This document shows, piece after piece, positions 25,925-35,100 of a DNA stretch of 64,000 bases. The notes below the pieces were generated by a model that searched no databases, was not told the DNA's origin, and saw nothing but the letters and a program-made list of their open reading frames with translations. A program made the position numbers and the translations under genes. This DNA comes from JBBQWZ01 sp038210135. GTDB lineage: Bacteria; Acidobacteriota; Terriglobia; Bryobacterales; Bryobacteraceae. How positions within the stretch are numbered: position 1 is the stretch's first letter; the number at the start of each line of letters is the position of its first letter. The stretch covers positions 186,001 to 250,000 of the forward strand of contig JBBQWZ010000002.1 of NCBI GenBank assembly GCA_038210135.1. Direction: 5' to 3'.

Positions 25925-26836
25925 ATGGCGACGATTACATCAGCCAATGTGGCAAACGCGATTGTGAAACTGGTGGCCGTAGATGCCTTGCCGGCCCTGA
26001 TGGGCAATTTGGTAATGGGCAATCTGGTCAATCGCGATTACGAGCCGGTGCTGGCACAGGCCGGGGACACAGTGAACGTGCCGATTCCGCCGACGATGGT
26101 GGCAAACAACATCGCCGAAGGCGGAACGGTGCAGTTGCAGAGCCCGAACCTGGGGAACGCGCAGATCGTGCTGAACACGCACGCGGAAGCTACGTTCCAG
26201 ATTCCGGACGTGACAAAAGTTCTGGCCGTGCCGGAGCTACTGCGGCTGTACATGCAGCCGGCGATGGTCGCGCTCGCGGAACGGATCGAAACGGACCTGC
26301 TGAACACGTACGCGCAGTTCACCGCGAACGGAACGATCGGCTCGGGAGGAGTCGTGCTCACCGAGGCCGCGGTGGATGCGGCGGAGACGGCGATGTTCAA
26401 CGCCAAAGTTCCGGCGAACATGCCGAAGTACCTGGTGGTTGACCCGGCGGCTTATTCGGCGATCCGCCAGATTACGCGGTTCAGCGAGTACCAGACGGCA
26501 GGAGACGCGGGTTTGCGGGCGTTGATTGACGGATCGATCGGCAAGATGAAGGACTTTTTCATCTTCCGGTCGCAATTCGTTTCGAAGACGGGCAGCGGTC
26601 CGGCGACCACTCACAATCTGGCCTTCACGAAAGATGCGCTGGGGCTGGTGATTCGCCGGCTTCCGCAGCCGTTGCCGGGAACGGGCGCGATTGCGGAGTA
26701 CGCGGAGATCGGGAATTTCGGAATGCGGGTAACGATGTCGTATCAGCCGAACACGCTGGCACAGCAGTTCACGGTGGATGTTCTGTACGGCGTGGGGGTG
26801 CTTCGGAATACACACGGAATCCACGTCACGAGCTAG
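25925..26836 (+). CDS. Major capsid protein, P22 coat (gp5)-like
   Basis: 303 aa. Pattern of the P22-type coat family (HK97 fold): N-terminal TSANVANAIVKLVAVDALPAL, GDTVNVPIPPTM, an ERIETDLLNTYAQ spine helix, and a C-terminal MRVTMSYQPNTLAQQFTVDVLYGV strand. Strong AAAAGGAG upstream. Shorter than P22 coat (430 aa), without the inserted I-domain. Isolated between two strong hairpins, which may allow separate, high expression. Confidence 0.85.
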   Translation: MATITSANVANAIVKLVAVDALPALMGNLVMGNLVNRDYEPVLAQAGDTVNVPIPPTMVANNIAEGGTVQLQSPNLGNAQIVLNTHAEATFQIPDVTKVLAVPELLRLYMQPAMVALAERIETDLLNTYAQFTANGTIGSGGVVLTEAAVDAAETAMFNAKVPANMPKYLVVDPAAYSAIRQITRFSEYQTAGDAGLRALIDGSIGKMKDFFIFRSQFVSKTGSGPATTHNLAFTKDALGLVIRRLPQPLPGTGAIAEYAEIGNFGMRVTMSYQPNTLAQQFTVDVLYGVGVLRNTHGIHVTS

Positions 26837-26851
26837 GTCGGGGTTTGGACA

Positions 26852-26874
26852 GGGGGACCTTTGCCGGGTCCCCC
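26852..26874 (+). terminator. Strong hairpin after the coat gene
   Basis: GGGGGACC-TTTGCCG-GGTCCCCC, 8-bp stem, 15 nt after the coat stop; followed by a mixed GTTTCC rather than a T-run. Confidence 0.6.
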
Positions 26875-26917
26875 GTTTCCTCGGGAAGGCAGACAAAGAT
26901 TTTTGAAGGAGACGGAC

Positions 26918-27238
26918 ATGGACTTGCGGATTTACTACCAACAAATTCGGGCGGTGGAACGGGACATCGCGTCACGGGATGCGGTGGTGATGAGCATGGC
27001 GACGCGCGACGGCGGAAAGCAGGGAGTACTTTCCGAGGTTCCCCGGGCGCTAGCGGCGAGCTTGATCGTGGACGGAAAGGCGCGCCTGGCGTCAACGGAG
27101 GAAGAGGCGCACTTCCGGTCGGAAATGATCGAGGCGAGACAACGCTCGGCGGGAGTGGCGGCTCCTCTGTACAGCACCGGACGGGTGCTGGTGGCGGCGC
27201 TGCCGAACGCGAAGCCGGCTCCCGCGAAACGAGGTTAA
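26918..27238 (+). CDS. Small virion protein of unknown role (head region)
   Basis: 106 aa from ATG at 26918 with AAGGAG. Starts with a helical segment (YYQQIRAVERDIASRD), then a small alpha/beta body. No motif recognised. Its place between coat and connector genes suggests a head-decoration or head-completion protein; this is position-based. Confidence 0.6.
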   Translation: MDLRIYYQQIRAVERDIASRDAVVMSMATRDGGKQGVLSEVPRALAASLIVDGKARLASTEEEAHFRSEMIEARQRSAGVAAPLYSTGRVLVAALPNAKPAPAKRG

Positions 27239-27245
27239 GAGAAAT

Positions 27246-28004
27246 ATGGCGCTCTTTACGGATGGAAATCCTTCGACGATCGAAGACTTGCGCAGCTACG
27301 AATCCTCGCTGCTGGAGGTAGCGCGAACAGAGCAGATTGATCTGGACGGCAAGCTGGCGCTGGCGACGGCCGAAGTTGGCAATGAATTGGCGTCGTTCCT
27401 GCTGCGGAGACCATCGCAGGATCCGCAGGCCGGCGCGAGGCGGCAGTTGGGGTTGTCCACGGTGGTTGTCACGGACGCGATGAAACGGTGGCACACGCTG
27501 CTCACGTTGGCTATGGTGTTCAGCGACGCGTACGGAAATCAGCTGAACGAACGGTACCAGGCGAAGCGGGATCAGTACGGATCGGCGACAGGACGGGCTA
27601 AGCGGATCGCGTTCGACTACGGCGTGGGACTGGTAGCGACAGGGATTCCGAGAGCGGGAACAGCGGTGTGTTCGAGCATTCCGGGTTCGGGGGCTGCGGC
27701 GACGTATTACGTGAGCGTGAGTTGGGTGGGGGAAGCCGAAGGCGCGGCGGCCGTTCCCACGACGTTCGACACGACGGCTGGCAGCGATTTAGCAGTAATA
27801 ACGGGAGCCGCGCCGAGCGGGGTGACCGGCTGGAACATTTACGTCGGCTTGGCGCCGGACACCATGGCGCGGCAGAACGCGGATCCGCTGGTGCTAGGAG
27901 GACAGTGGGTGCTTTCAGGAAGCCTCATTGCCGGGCCGACGCCCGCCGAAGGACAAGCTGCTGAGTCCTGGGTCATCGAGACACGAGTTTCGCAGCGCGG
28001 TTGA
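27246..28004 (+). CDS. Putative head-tail connector protein with C-terminal Ig-like domain
   Basis: 252 aa. The N-terminal ~120 residues are helical (RSYESSLLEVARTEQIDLDGKL; DAMKRWHTLLTLAMVFSDAY), fitting a head-tail adaptor; the remainder (AGTAVCSSIPGSGAATYY... GVTGWNIYVG) is an Ig/Fn3-like beta domain repeated in style in the 1309-aa hub. Starts 7 nt after the preceding stop. Confidence 0.6.
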   Translation: MALFTDGNPSTIEDLRSYESSLLEVARTEQIDLDGKLALATAEVGNELASFLLRRPSQDPQAGARRQLGLSTVVVTDAMKRWHTLLTLAMVFSDAYGNQLNERYQAKRDQYGSATGRAKRIAFDYGVGLVATGIPRAGTAVCSSIPGSGAAATYYVSVSWVGEAEGAAAVPTTFDTTAGSDLAVITGAAPSGVTGWNIYVGLAPDTMARQNADPLVLGGQWVLSGSLIAGPTPAEGQAAESWVIETRVSQRG

Positions 28005-28030
28005 CGCGAATTACGGCCAAAGGGGGGACA

Positions 28031-28525
28031 GTGGCACAAGTAGCGAGTATCGGCACGCAGAAAGTATTGGACCTGTTACAGAGTCCGAATGGATTGCAGC
28101 CAGTGGTAGCGGGGATCGCGAACGAACTGGGAATGAAGCCGGGGTCTGTGATTGCGGCGGCGATCGTGGGGCAGAACATCGCGGCGGATGTACTCGAGAA
28201 GAGCTCGGGCGCGGCGTATCCGGCGGTACAAATCTACTGCGAGCGAGTGACGAATCTGCTGCGCGAGAAATTCCGCGTGTTTTCGGGCAAAGCCCGGATG
28301 GCGGTGGAGGCCCGGGTTTCACAGGACCGGATAGAGGGAATCGATTCCGTGTTGCAGCTCTACGTTGACGGCGTGACCGAGGTGTTGGACGCGAATCGAG
28401 GGGACTGGGGACAAGGAATGTTTTACACGGGCGGCTACGAGGTGAGTTACGGCCCGGTGCGGCACGGCGGGCGAAATTTCCTGCAGTCCGCGAAGATCGT
28501 GTTCGAAATCGATATCAGCAAATAA
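28031..28525 (+). CDS. Putative tail terminator / tail completion protein
   Basis: 164 aa from GTG at 28031, preceded by AGGGGGG; a TTG at 28001 overlapping the upstream stop (TTGA) is the alternative. Contains YPAVQIYCERVTNLLREKF and a beta-rich end (GGYEVSYGPVRHGGRNFLQSA), consistent with tail-terminator proteins that cap the tail tube below the connector. Assigned by pattern and order. Confidence 0.6.
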   Translation: MAQVASIGTQKVLDLLQSPNGLQPVVAGIANELGMKPGSVIAAAIVGQNIAADVLEKSSGAAYPAVQIYCERVTNLLREKFRVFSGKARMAVEARVSQDRIEGIDSVLQLYVDGVTEVLDANRGDWGQGMFYTGGYEVSYGPVRHGGRNFLQSAKIVFEIDISK

Positions 28526-28555
28526 GGGCCGGGAATGGCCGGAGGAGAATCGCGA

Positions 28556-29728
28556 ATGTCATGTTACGTTTCGTCCACAAATAACCGCTTCTACGTGGGC
28601 CTCGAAGAGAGTTTCGGCACCGTGGGCGCGGTGACGGAGAAGAACCGGATACCCGCTGTAAAGCTGGATGCGAACCAGAGAACGGCCGTGCGAACGCGGA
28701 GGGACAAGACGGGAAGTCGAACGTTCGCAGGGTTGCCGGCAGGAATTCGGCGAACTACGGATTTCGCGATCGAGACGTTTCTCACCGCGTGGTCCGATCC
28801 GACGAGTGTGCCGAGCCACGGGCCGATGTTCCAGGCGGCGATGGGGGCGGCACCGAAGATATTCGCGGGGGGGACGGCGGCCTCCGTTGCGGGCTCTCAG
28901 ATTACGTTCGGTGGAACGCATGGGTTGACGCCGGGACAGGCTGTGACGGCAGGGGGCGAGATCCGTTTTGTGGTGGCTGTGAGCAATCCGCAGTCGGTGA
29001 CTCTGAACGCTCCGTTCACCGCAGGGGTGTTGGTGAACGGTGGCATTTTGGGGGCAACGGTTTCCTATGCGTTGGCGACGGAGTTGGCTAGCGTCAGCAT
29101 TCTCGACTGCTGGGATCCGGCGGCGGCGGTCCAGCGGATTCTGACAGGCGCGGCGATGGACAAAGTGAAGATCCGGGTGAATGGCGACTACCACGGGTTC
29201 CACTTTTCCGGTCCCGCGAGAGATCTGATCGATAGCGCGAGCTTCGAAAGTGGACAGGGCGGGCTCACGGAGTTCCCGGCGGAGCCAGCGCAGTTGGGCT
29301 TCGATTACACGGTGGTTCCCGGTCACATCGGGCAAGTCTGGATCGGCACGGGTCCGTCGCAGTTCTTCGCGCTGACGGATGCGGAGATCGAGTTAAACAA
29401 TCACGTCGAGACGCGCCACCGGGAATTCGGGAGCGATCTGGCACGGTGTCTTTCCGCGGGAGAGCGCGAGGTGTCGGTGAACTTCAGCATTTTCGAACAG
29501 CTCAATGCGGAAACTCGGGAACTATACCAAGCGGCTCGCCAGCGATCTCCGCTGCCGGTCATGTTTCAACTGGGTCAGCAACCCGGTCAGCTTTTCGGAA
29601 TTCACATGAACGGCGTCATTCCGGAAGTGCCTCAGTTCGTGGACGGCGATTCGCGGCTCGAATGGAAATTCAACGGCAGCCGAGCGCAAGGAGTGCTCAA
29701 TGACGAGCTCTACATCGCTTTCGGTTGA
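28556..29728 (+). CDS. Tail tube protein
   Basis: 390 aa from ATG at 28556 with GGAGGAG (another ATG at 28535 lacks it). Beta-rich protein with the layout of siphophage tail tube subunits: N-terminal NRFYVGLEESFGTVGA, central LDCWDPAAAVQRIL and DKVKIRVNGDYHGFHFSGPARD, and an extended insertion around residues 100-170 that looks like a surface domain. Precedes the chaperone genes as in lambda and RcGTA. Confidence 0.75.
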   Translation: MSCYVSSTNNRFYVGLEESFGTVGAVTEKNRIPAVKLDANQRTAVRTRRDKTGSRTFAGLPAGIRRTTDFAIETFLTAWSDPTSVPSHGPMFQAAMGAAPKIFAGGTAASVAGSQITFGGTHGLTPGQAVTAGGEIRFVVAVSNPQSVTLNAPFTAGVLVNGGILGATVSYALATELASVSILDCWDPAAAVQRILTGAAMDKVKIRVNGDYHGFHFSGPARDLIDSASFESGQGGLTEFPAEPAQLGFDYTVVPGHIGQVWIGTGPSQFFALTDAEIELNNHVETRHREFGSDLARCLSAGEREVSVNFSIFEQLNAETRELYQAARQRSPLPVMFQLGQQPGQLFGIHMNGVIPEVPQFVDGDSRLEWKFNGSRAQGVLNDELYIAFG

Positions 29729-30092
29729 GGCTTGGGAAAGCAGCGTCGAGTGCTCGTCGGCCGTCTATCCCGGGGTACGGTTTCGCATCGCGCGAATCTC
29801 GTTTGGCAGGCGAGTGGATCTGGCCGGGCGCCTGCAAGCATTGGCGCAACGGATTGAATTCCTCGAAGCAGGAGGAGGGATCGGGGAGCGGCTGGAGGCC
29901 GCTGCGCTCGCAAACGAAATCGATCGAGTCTATGCGGAATGGGCGCTGATCGAGGTGAGCGGGCTCCTCATCGACGGGGAACCGGCCACGCCGAGTTCGC
30001 TATTGGAACGCGGTCCATTGCCGCTCGCCTCCGAAGCGATCGCGGCGATAAAACGCGAGTGCGGGTTGTCTGAAGTAGAACGAAAAAACTAA
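29700..30092 (+). CDS. Tail assembly chaperone, short form (gpG-like)
   Basis: 130 aa; ATG overlaps the tail tube stop by 29 nt and has AAGGAG. Mostly helical (DLAGRLQALAQRIEFLEAGGG). It ends in Arg-Lys-Asn-stop on the heptamer A AAA AAC (30083-30089), the classic -1 slippery sequence, exactly in the required phase. In lambda, G and GT chaperones made this way recruit tube subunits to the tape measure. Confidence 0.85.
   Translation: MTSSTSLSVEAWESSVECSSAVYPGVRFRIARISFGRRVDLAGRLQALAQRIEFLEAGGGIGERLEAAALANEIDRVYAEWALIEVSGLLIDGEPATPSSLLERGPLPLASEAIAAIKRECGLSEVERKN
30083..30089 (+). promoter_or_regulatory. Programmed -1 frameshift heptamer A AAA AAC
   Basis: Zero-frame reading is cgA AAA AAC TAA; a -1 slip gives CTA ATC and enters a frame open until 30415. 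The stop codon lies immediately after the heptamer. Confidence 0.85.
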
Positions 30093-30415
30093 TCGTCGCC
30101 TTCCAGTTTCAGTTTTCGAAACCAGCCGCGTGGAGGTGCGACATCTGCAGGCGCGAGCGGTTGGACCGGACCAGGCGCTGCGGTTTTCTTCCGGAAAGCG
30201 AGCGAGGCGCAAGGACGGTGGTGTGGGCGCGCGGAAAAACCGCGACCGAGGAATGTCCAAAGTCGCTGATTTCGGCGGACAGCTTGGCATTGCTTGAAGA
30301 ATTTCACGTTTGGAAATTTGCTGGAGGACCTGTTCGCGATTTACCGGCAAAGAGGGTGGAAGGGTTTGTGATTTTGGAACAGGAATGGCGCAGGGAGGTC
30401 CGGAATGGCGAGTGA
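30089..30415 (+). CDS. Frameshift extension of the tail chaperone (T region of gpGT-like fusion)
   Basis: 108 residues read only after -1 frameshifting from the short chaperone, giving a ~238-aa fusion. No ribosome site is present for independent translation (first usable codon would be TTG at 30161). The start of the extension has closely spaced Cys and Arg (CDICRRERLDRTRRC), and the middle resembles a small alpha/beta domain (KSLISADSLALLEEFHVWK). Overlaps the tape measure start by 11 nt. Confidence 0.75.
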   Translation, partial: LIVAFQFQFSKPAAWRCDICRRERLDRTRRCGFLPESERGARTVVWARGKTATEECPKSLISADSLALLEEFHVWKFAGGPVRDLPAKRVEGFVILEQEWRREVRNGE

Positions 30416-30983
30416 TTCTTGGGGAGAAGTGTTAAAGGTCCTGTCCACGGGACAGACGAGCGTGGATTCCACTACGACGAGTCTCGGACAACAACTGGCC
30501 GCTCTAACGGCGCAACTTCAAACGATGACGCAATCCGTTCCGGCGACCGCCACGGCGGCGAAGATGACCGGGACCGCGTCGGGGGAAAGCACTTTGGGCG
30601 GAATCGGGAACACGATTCTCGGATTTCTCGGAGGGGGGATGGGGCTCAGTCCGCTTGTGAACGGCCTATTTTCGCTGTTCGGAGGCGGGGGCGATTCGAG
30701 TTCACCGGCTGCGCTGCCCTTTTACGCAGTTCCCCCTAAGGTTGCGTTCGACGGCCTCTACGATGCGGGGTCGGGGTCCGTGAGCGAAGCGTCAACGGGG
30801 CAAGGCGGGCAGGTACGAGCTTTGACTCCCAAAGGGGAAGCCGCGGTCGCTCCCCAGATCACTGTAAATGTTCACGCGATGGACAGCCAGAGTTTTCTCG
30901 ATCACAGCGACGACATCGCGCGCGCAGTCCGGCTGGCGATGTTGCAGTCGAACGTTTTGAACGACGTAGTGAGGGAACTCTGA
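30405..30983 (+). CDS. Short tail tape-measure protein
   Basis: 192 aa. N-terminal coiled-coil-like Gln/Thr-rich segment (TSLGQQLAALTAQLQTMTQS), a hydrophobic Gly-rich middle (NTILGFLGGGMGLSPLVNGLF) and a C-terminal ITVNVHAMDSQSFLDHSDDI ... LNDVVREL block like the ends of tape measures. Position between chaperones and distal tail genes fits. At the usual ~1.5 A per residue the tail would be only ~30 nm. Confidence 0.75.
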   Translation: MASDSWGEVLKVLSTGQTSVDSTTTSLGQQLAALTAQLQTMTQSVPATATAAKMTGTASGESTLGGIGNTILGFLGGGMGLSPLVNGLFSLFGGGGDSSSPAALPFYAVPPKVAFDGLYDAGSGSVSEASTGQGGQVRALTPKGEAAVAPQITVNVHAMDSQSFLDHSDDIARAVRLAMLQSNVLNDVVREL

Positions 30984-30984
30984 G

Positions 30985-31344
30985 ATGGCGGATTTTCCGG
31001 TTCTGAAAACAGGCGCGATCGCGCAGTACCCGGCTGAGCGGATCCTCGGACAGCCGGCGCGAGTCCTGCGCTTCGTGGACAACGCGGAGCAAAGCTTTCG
31101 TCTACAAGCGACGCCGCTCAAAAGGTGGACGTTGAATCTCTCGTTGCTGGATGAGGACGAGGTAGCGCGACTCGAATTGTTTTTCTCGGAACAGGCAGGC
31201 CAGCTTGGAGACTTCGCGTTCAAGGATCCGTGGGATGGCAGTGAATATCCAAGTTGCCGTTTTGCGGCGGACGGTATTGCCATTCAGGTCCTCGGCGAGG
31301 GCCGGGCTTCGACCCGTCTGGTAATTCAACAAAACAGGAGCTAA
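30985..31344 (+). CDS. Distal tail protein 1 (DUF2460-like)
   Basis: 119 aa, starting one base after the tape measure stop. Begins with FPVLKTGAIAQYPAER and has FRLQATPLKRWTLNLSLLDEDEVARLELFFSEQ, the pattern of distal-tail/DUF2460-type proteins that form the ring joining tube and hub (RcGTA g12-like). Confidence 0.7.
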   Translation: MADFPVLKTGAIAQYPAERILGQPARVLRFVDNAEQSFRLQATPLKRWTLNLSLLDEDEVARLELFFSEQAGQLGDFAFKDPWDGSEYPSCRFAADGIAIQVLGEGRASTRLVIQQNRS

Positions 31345-31348
31345 GGGA

Positions 31349-32125
31349 ATGCTGGTATTTCCACAGTTGTCAACGGGCGCGTCGGGCCAGTTTCCGCTCG
31401 CGCGCACCAGGAGCCGACGGACGGTAAGCAACGATCTTGAAGACGGTAGCGTGATCCGGTTGGAAGACGAGACCGGCGAAGTGATCTGGGATCTGGAACT
31501 CCGCGAACTTTCGAGCGCGGAGCGGGGCTCGATCGAGGCGCTGTTCACCGCGACGGAAGGACGGCTGCGTCCATTCACCTTTCTCGATCCAGCGGGAAAT
31601 CTGCTGCGTTATAGCGAAGAGGTGACCAATGAAGCGTGGACCAAGGATCCGCTGCTGCTGATCAGCAGCGGAGTGGAAGATCATCTCGGCACACACAGAG
31701 CGACGCATCTCGCGAACGGCGGACAGGGGATGCAAGGGATTCGCCAAACCCTGGATGCTCCGGCTGGTTTTACTTACTGCTGGAGCGTGTCTTTGAAGGG
31801 ATCGGGTGTGGTAACGCTCTCGTTCGGATCGCTCGCACGGACCTTTGCGACATCCGAAACTTGGATGCGTTTCGAGTTGGGCGGAAGCGCTGGCGGCACG
31901 GAATCGAGCGTAGCGTTCCGCCTAGATTTGAGCGCAGCGGGATTCGTAGACGTGTTCGGACTGCAAGTGGAAGCGCAGCCGGGTGCTTCCGGTTACAAGG
32001 TGACAGGCAAGCAGGGCGGAGTATATTCCTTGGCGCGTTTCGGATCGAACGAGCTCGCGATCACCGCCGAGGCTTCTGAGTGGGAACGGACGCGACTTCG
32101 GATTGTTGCGGTAACGGAGAACTAG
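31349..32125 (+). CDS. Distal tail protein 2 with carbohydrate-binding-like jelly roll
   Basis: 258 aa. N-terminal ~95 residues repeat the distal-tail pattern of the previous gene (WDLELRELSSAERGSIEALF). From about residue 88 a beta-sandwich begins with LLRYSEEVTNEAWTKD, a start typical of phage CBM-like jelly rolls, running to LQVEAQPGASGY. The extra domain probably contacts surface glycans. Tandem distal-tail paralogues suggest duplication. Confidence 0.7.
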   Translation: MLVFPQLSTGASGQFPLARTRSRRTVSNDLEDGSVIRLEDETGEVIWDLELRELSSAERGSIEALFTATEGRLRPFTFLDPAGNLLRYSEEVTNEAWTKDPLLLISSGVEDHLGTHRATHLANGGQGMQGIRQTLDAPAGFTYCWSVSLKGSGVVTLSFGSLARTFATSETWMRFELGGSAGGTESSVAFRLDLSAAGFVDVFGLQVEAQPGASGYKVTGKQGGVYSLARFGSNELAITAEASEWERTRLRIVAVTEN

Positions 32126-32132
32126 TTCAAAA

Positions 32133-35100
32133 ATGCAGACGATCGATGATGTCAAGCAATTGGTTGTCACTGAGACGCCGCTGTTCCTCTTTGAGTGCAC
32201 GCTGGTGGACGGAAGAGTGGAGCGTTGGAGCACGCATCGAGTGTCTTTCGAAGGCGAACTCCATGCCGCGCGCATCCTGCAACACAATCTTTTCGAGTGG
32301 CAGGCAAATTCGGGGGAGGGGACGGACTCGACCGCGAAGGTCGCAATCACACTGGCGAACGCGGATTCGTATTTTTCTGAAATTGAGCGGAATGTCGGGT
32401 GGAAGGGTGCGAAGCTCACCGCGCGATTTGTGTTCTTCAATCTGGCGACAGGCGTCGCGGCAACCGAGAGCCGGGTTCTGTTTCGTGGAATCTCAAATCC
32501 GCCAGAGGACATCACCGAGTCAACCCTGCGGCTCTCCTTCACGAATCGGCTGAACCTGCAGCGAGTGACTCTGCCGGAAGTAAGGATTTCGAGACGGTGT
32601 ACGTGGCAATTTCCGGCAACGCCGGCACAGCGGCAGGAAGCGCTCGACGGCGGGGCCAGAGGCAAGTTCTCGGCGCTATTCCGCTGCGGCTACTCGGCGG
32701 GTCTACCAAACGGCAAAGGTACGCCAAATGGTGGCGCCCCATTCGACTCGTGCGATTACTCACGGACGCAGTGCGTCGAGCGCGGGATGTTCGATCAGGA
32801 TTCGACGAGCCAGGTAACGCGACGGTTTGGCGGCGTCGAATTTGTTCCGGCATCCGTGCTGGTGCGAAGTTATGGAGAAAGCGGCACCCACGTTTCGCCG
32901 GTGATCGACAACGAGGCGCGGTACAACGATTTCGTTCCGCTTGTTTATGGAACAGCGTGGTATCAGCCGCCAGTGGTGATGGGCAGGAACGACGGCAACC
33001 TGACTCGCATCGAAGTCCTACTGAGTATGGGCGAAATTCACGATGTCCTGAAGGTTATCGTGAACAATATCGAGATTCCAGAGGGCCAGGCGGGGGCGGA
33101 CATGACCGCAACGGGCTGGTACAACGTGGTGCATTCCGGCACTCGCGGCGGAGCGTTCAATATGGACTTCCGAAATGCGGGCGGAAATCCCGTCGGCGAT
33201 CCGTACGGTAGCATGGCATTCCTGTCGGTGGTGGTACCGAATCGGGTTCAGAACGGCACGACGAATCCGCGCATCCAGGTTCTGCTGGAGGGCTTAAAGC
33301 TTGCCCGTTACGACGAGGGCGGAGCACGGCGGGACGAAGTTTTCACGAATAACCCGGCGTGGGTGTTACTCGACGTTCTGCGGCGCAGTGGTTGGACGGA
33401 AGTAGAGATCGATCTGGGAAGCTTCGCGAAGACCGCCGCCTATTGCGAGGAAGCGGTGGCTAGCACCGATATGAATGGGAATGCAACATCGATTCCGCGT
33501 TTCCAGTGCAATCTGGTCGTTTCAAAAAAGCGGAGCGCAGCGGAATTGGTGAAGGGGATTCGCGGCGGCGCGGCGATCATCCTTTCTTACGGTAACGGTG
33601 GCCTGTTACAGGCGCGCCCGGAGTGCACGTTGGCGATCCAACAGGCGTCGAAGCCCACTGGTTCCAATGCAACTGAAGTTATGGCTGGAGGATGGCCGGC
33701 TTACGAGTTCAGCGACGGCTCCGCAGCGTTCTCCGGGATCTTGCGAAAGTCGAACGGAGCGCCCACGTTGCGGCTTCGCGCACGAGCAGCAGCGGACAGT
33801 CCGAACCGGTACAGCGTTGAGTTTCAGGACGAGTTCAATGAGTATCAGCAAGACAGTCTTTCGCTGATTGATGCGGAGGATCTGGCCCGCGACGGGCAGG
33901 AAGTCAGCGCGCCGCTGGCGGCCATCGGAATTCCCAATTTTGACCAGGCCACTCGCCTAATCGAGTTGGCGCTCGACAAATCGATTCGGGGGAACACGTT
34001 TGCCGAGTTTGAGACGAGCGTTCGAGGAATCGGGTTGACTCCGGGCGACCTGATTACCTTGACCTACGCGAAGGAAGGCTTGCTGCGTCAGCCGATGCGC
34101 ATTGTGCGCGTGGCGCCGGGCTCGAATTACGAGACCGTGACGATCACCGCGCAGTGGCATTCGGATGACTGGTACACGGCGGGAGGCGCAGACAGCGCTG
34201 GCGGACGGCGATCGGCCGGATCCAGCGTTGGATTGCCTAGACCGCTGGTCGGCGACGTTGTCGATGACGAGGGAGTGGTCCAGTTTTCGATCACGGAAAG
34301 CGCGCTGGCGAGTTCCGACGGGATTTACGGAATCAGACTCTCGTGCGGCTTTGTGCCTCCGGCGACACCGGGCGCTGCCGGACTCCCAATACCTTTGCTT
34401 AGCCTCAGGGCGACTATTCAAAACGCCGGGGGAGCGTTACCGGGTGGAAAGACGGTGTATTACGCATTGAGCTCCGTGGACGCGAACGGATCCGAGGGTA
34501 AGCTTTCTTTTTCAGTTAAGGCAAAAGTTCCGACTGGTACCGATACGAATCAGGTTGTGCTCAACGCTTTGAGTTTTGCGCCTGGAACGGCAACCTTTCG
34601 TGTGTATCGCGGAAATTCTCCGAACCAGATGCTTCGGCTGGCCACGGATGTGCCGGTCGCGGCGCAGTTCACGGATACGGGCGCCAGTACGCCGGAGCTG
34701 GTGGGTCCTCCGGACGAGAACTTCGACCACGCGAATTTTTATTGGCGGGTGGAGCTTCAGCCTGGCGAAGCGGTGAATGTTCACTCTGCTACCAGCGTCG
34801 GAAATTCCGAATTGACGATGCTCGAAAATGATTTTCGGGGCGCTACCGTCCGGTTGAGCAAAGGGAAAGGGTCTGGTCAGGAACGGACGATTCTCGGTAA
34901 TTCAACGGTGGCGTTATCCGTCGCTCCGGCCTGGGATGTGGAGCCGGATTCAACCAGTCGGTTCACGATCGCGGAATCGAGTTGGAAATTTGGCGCGATC
35001 AGCGACGCAAGCCCCGTGGAGTTCGATGTTCCGAATCGAAAGGACGCAACGGTCCACATCTCCGGGCGGGCGGCAAACAGCCACGACAAGGAGTGCTCGC

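Noticed and set aside
30161..30415. Independent 84-aa gene starting at TTG 30161
   Set aside because: No ribosome site, and the frame is continuous with the -1 product of the slippery site.
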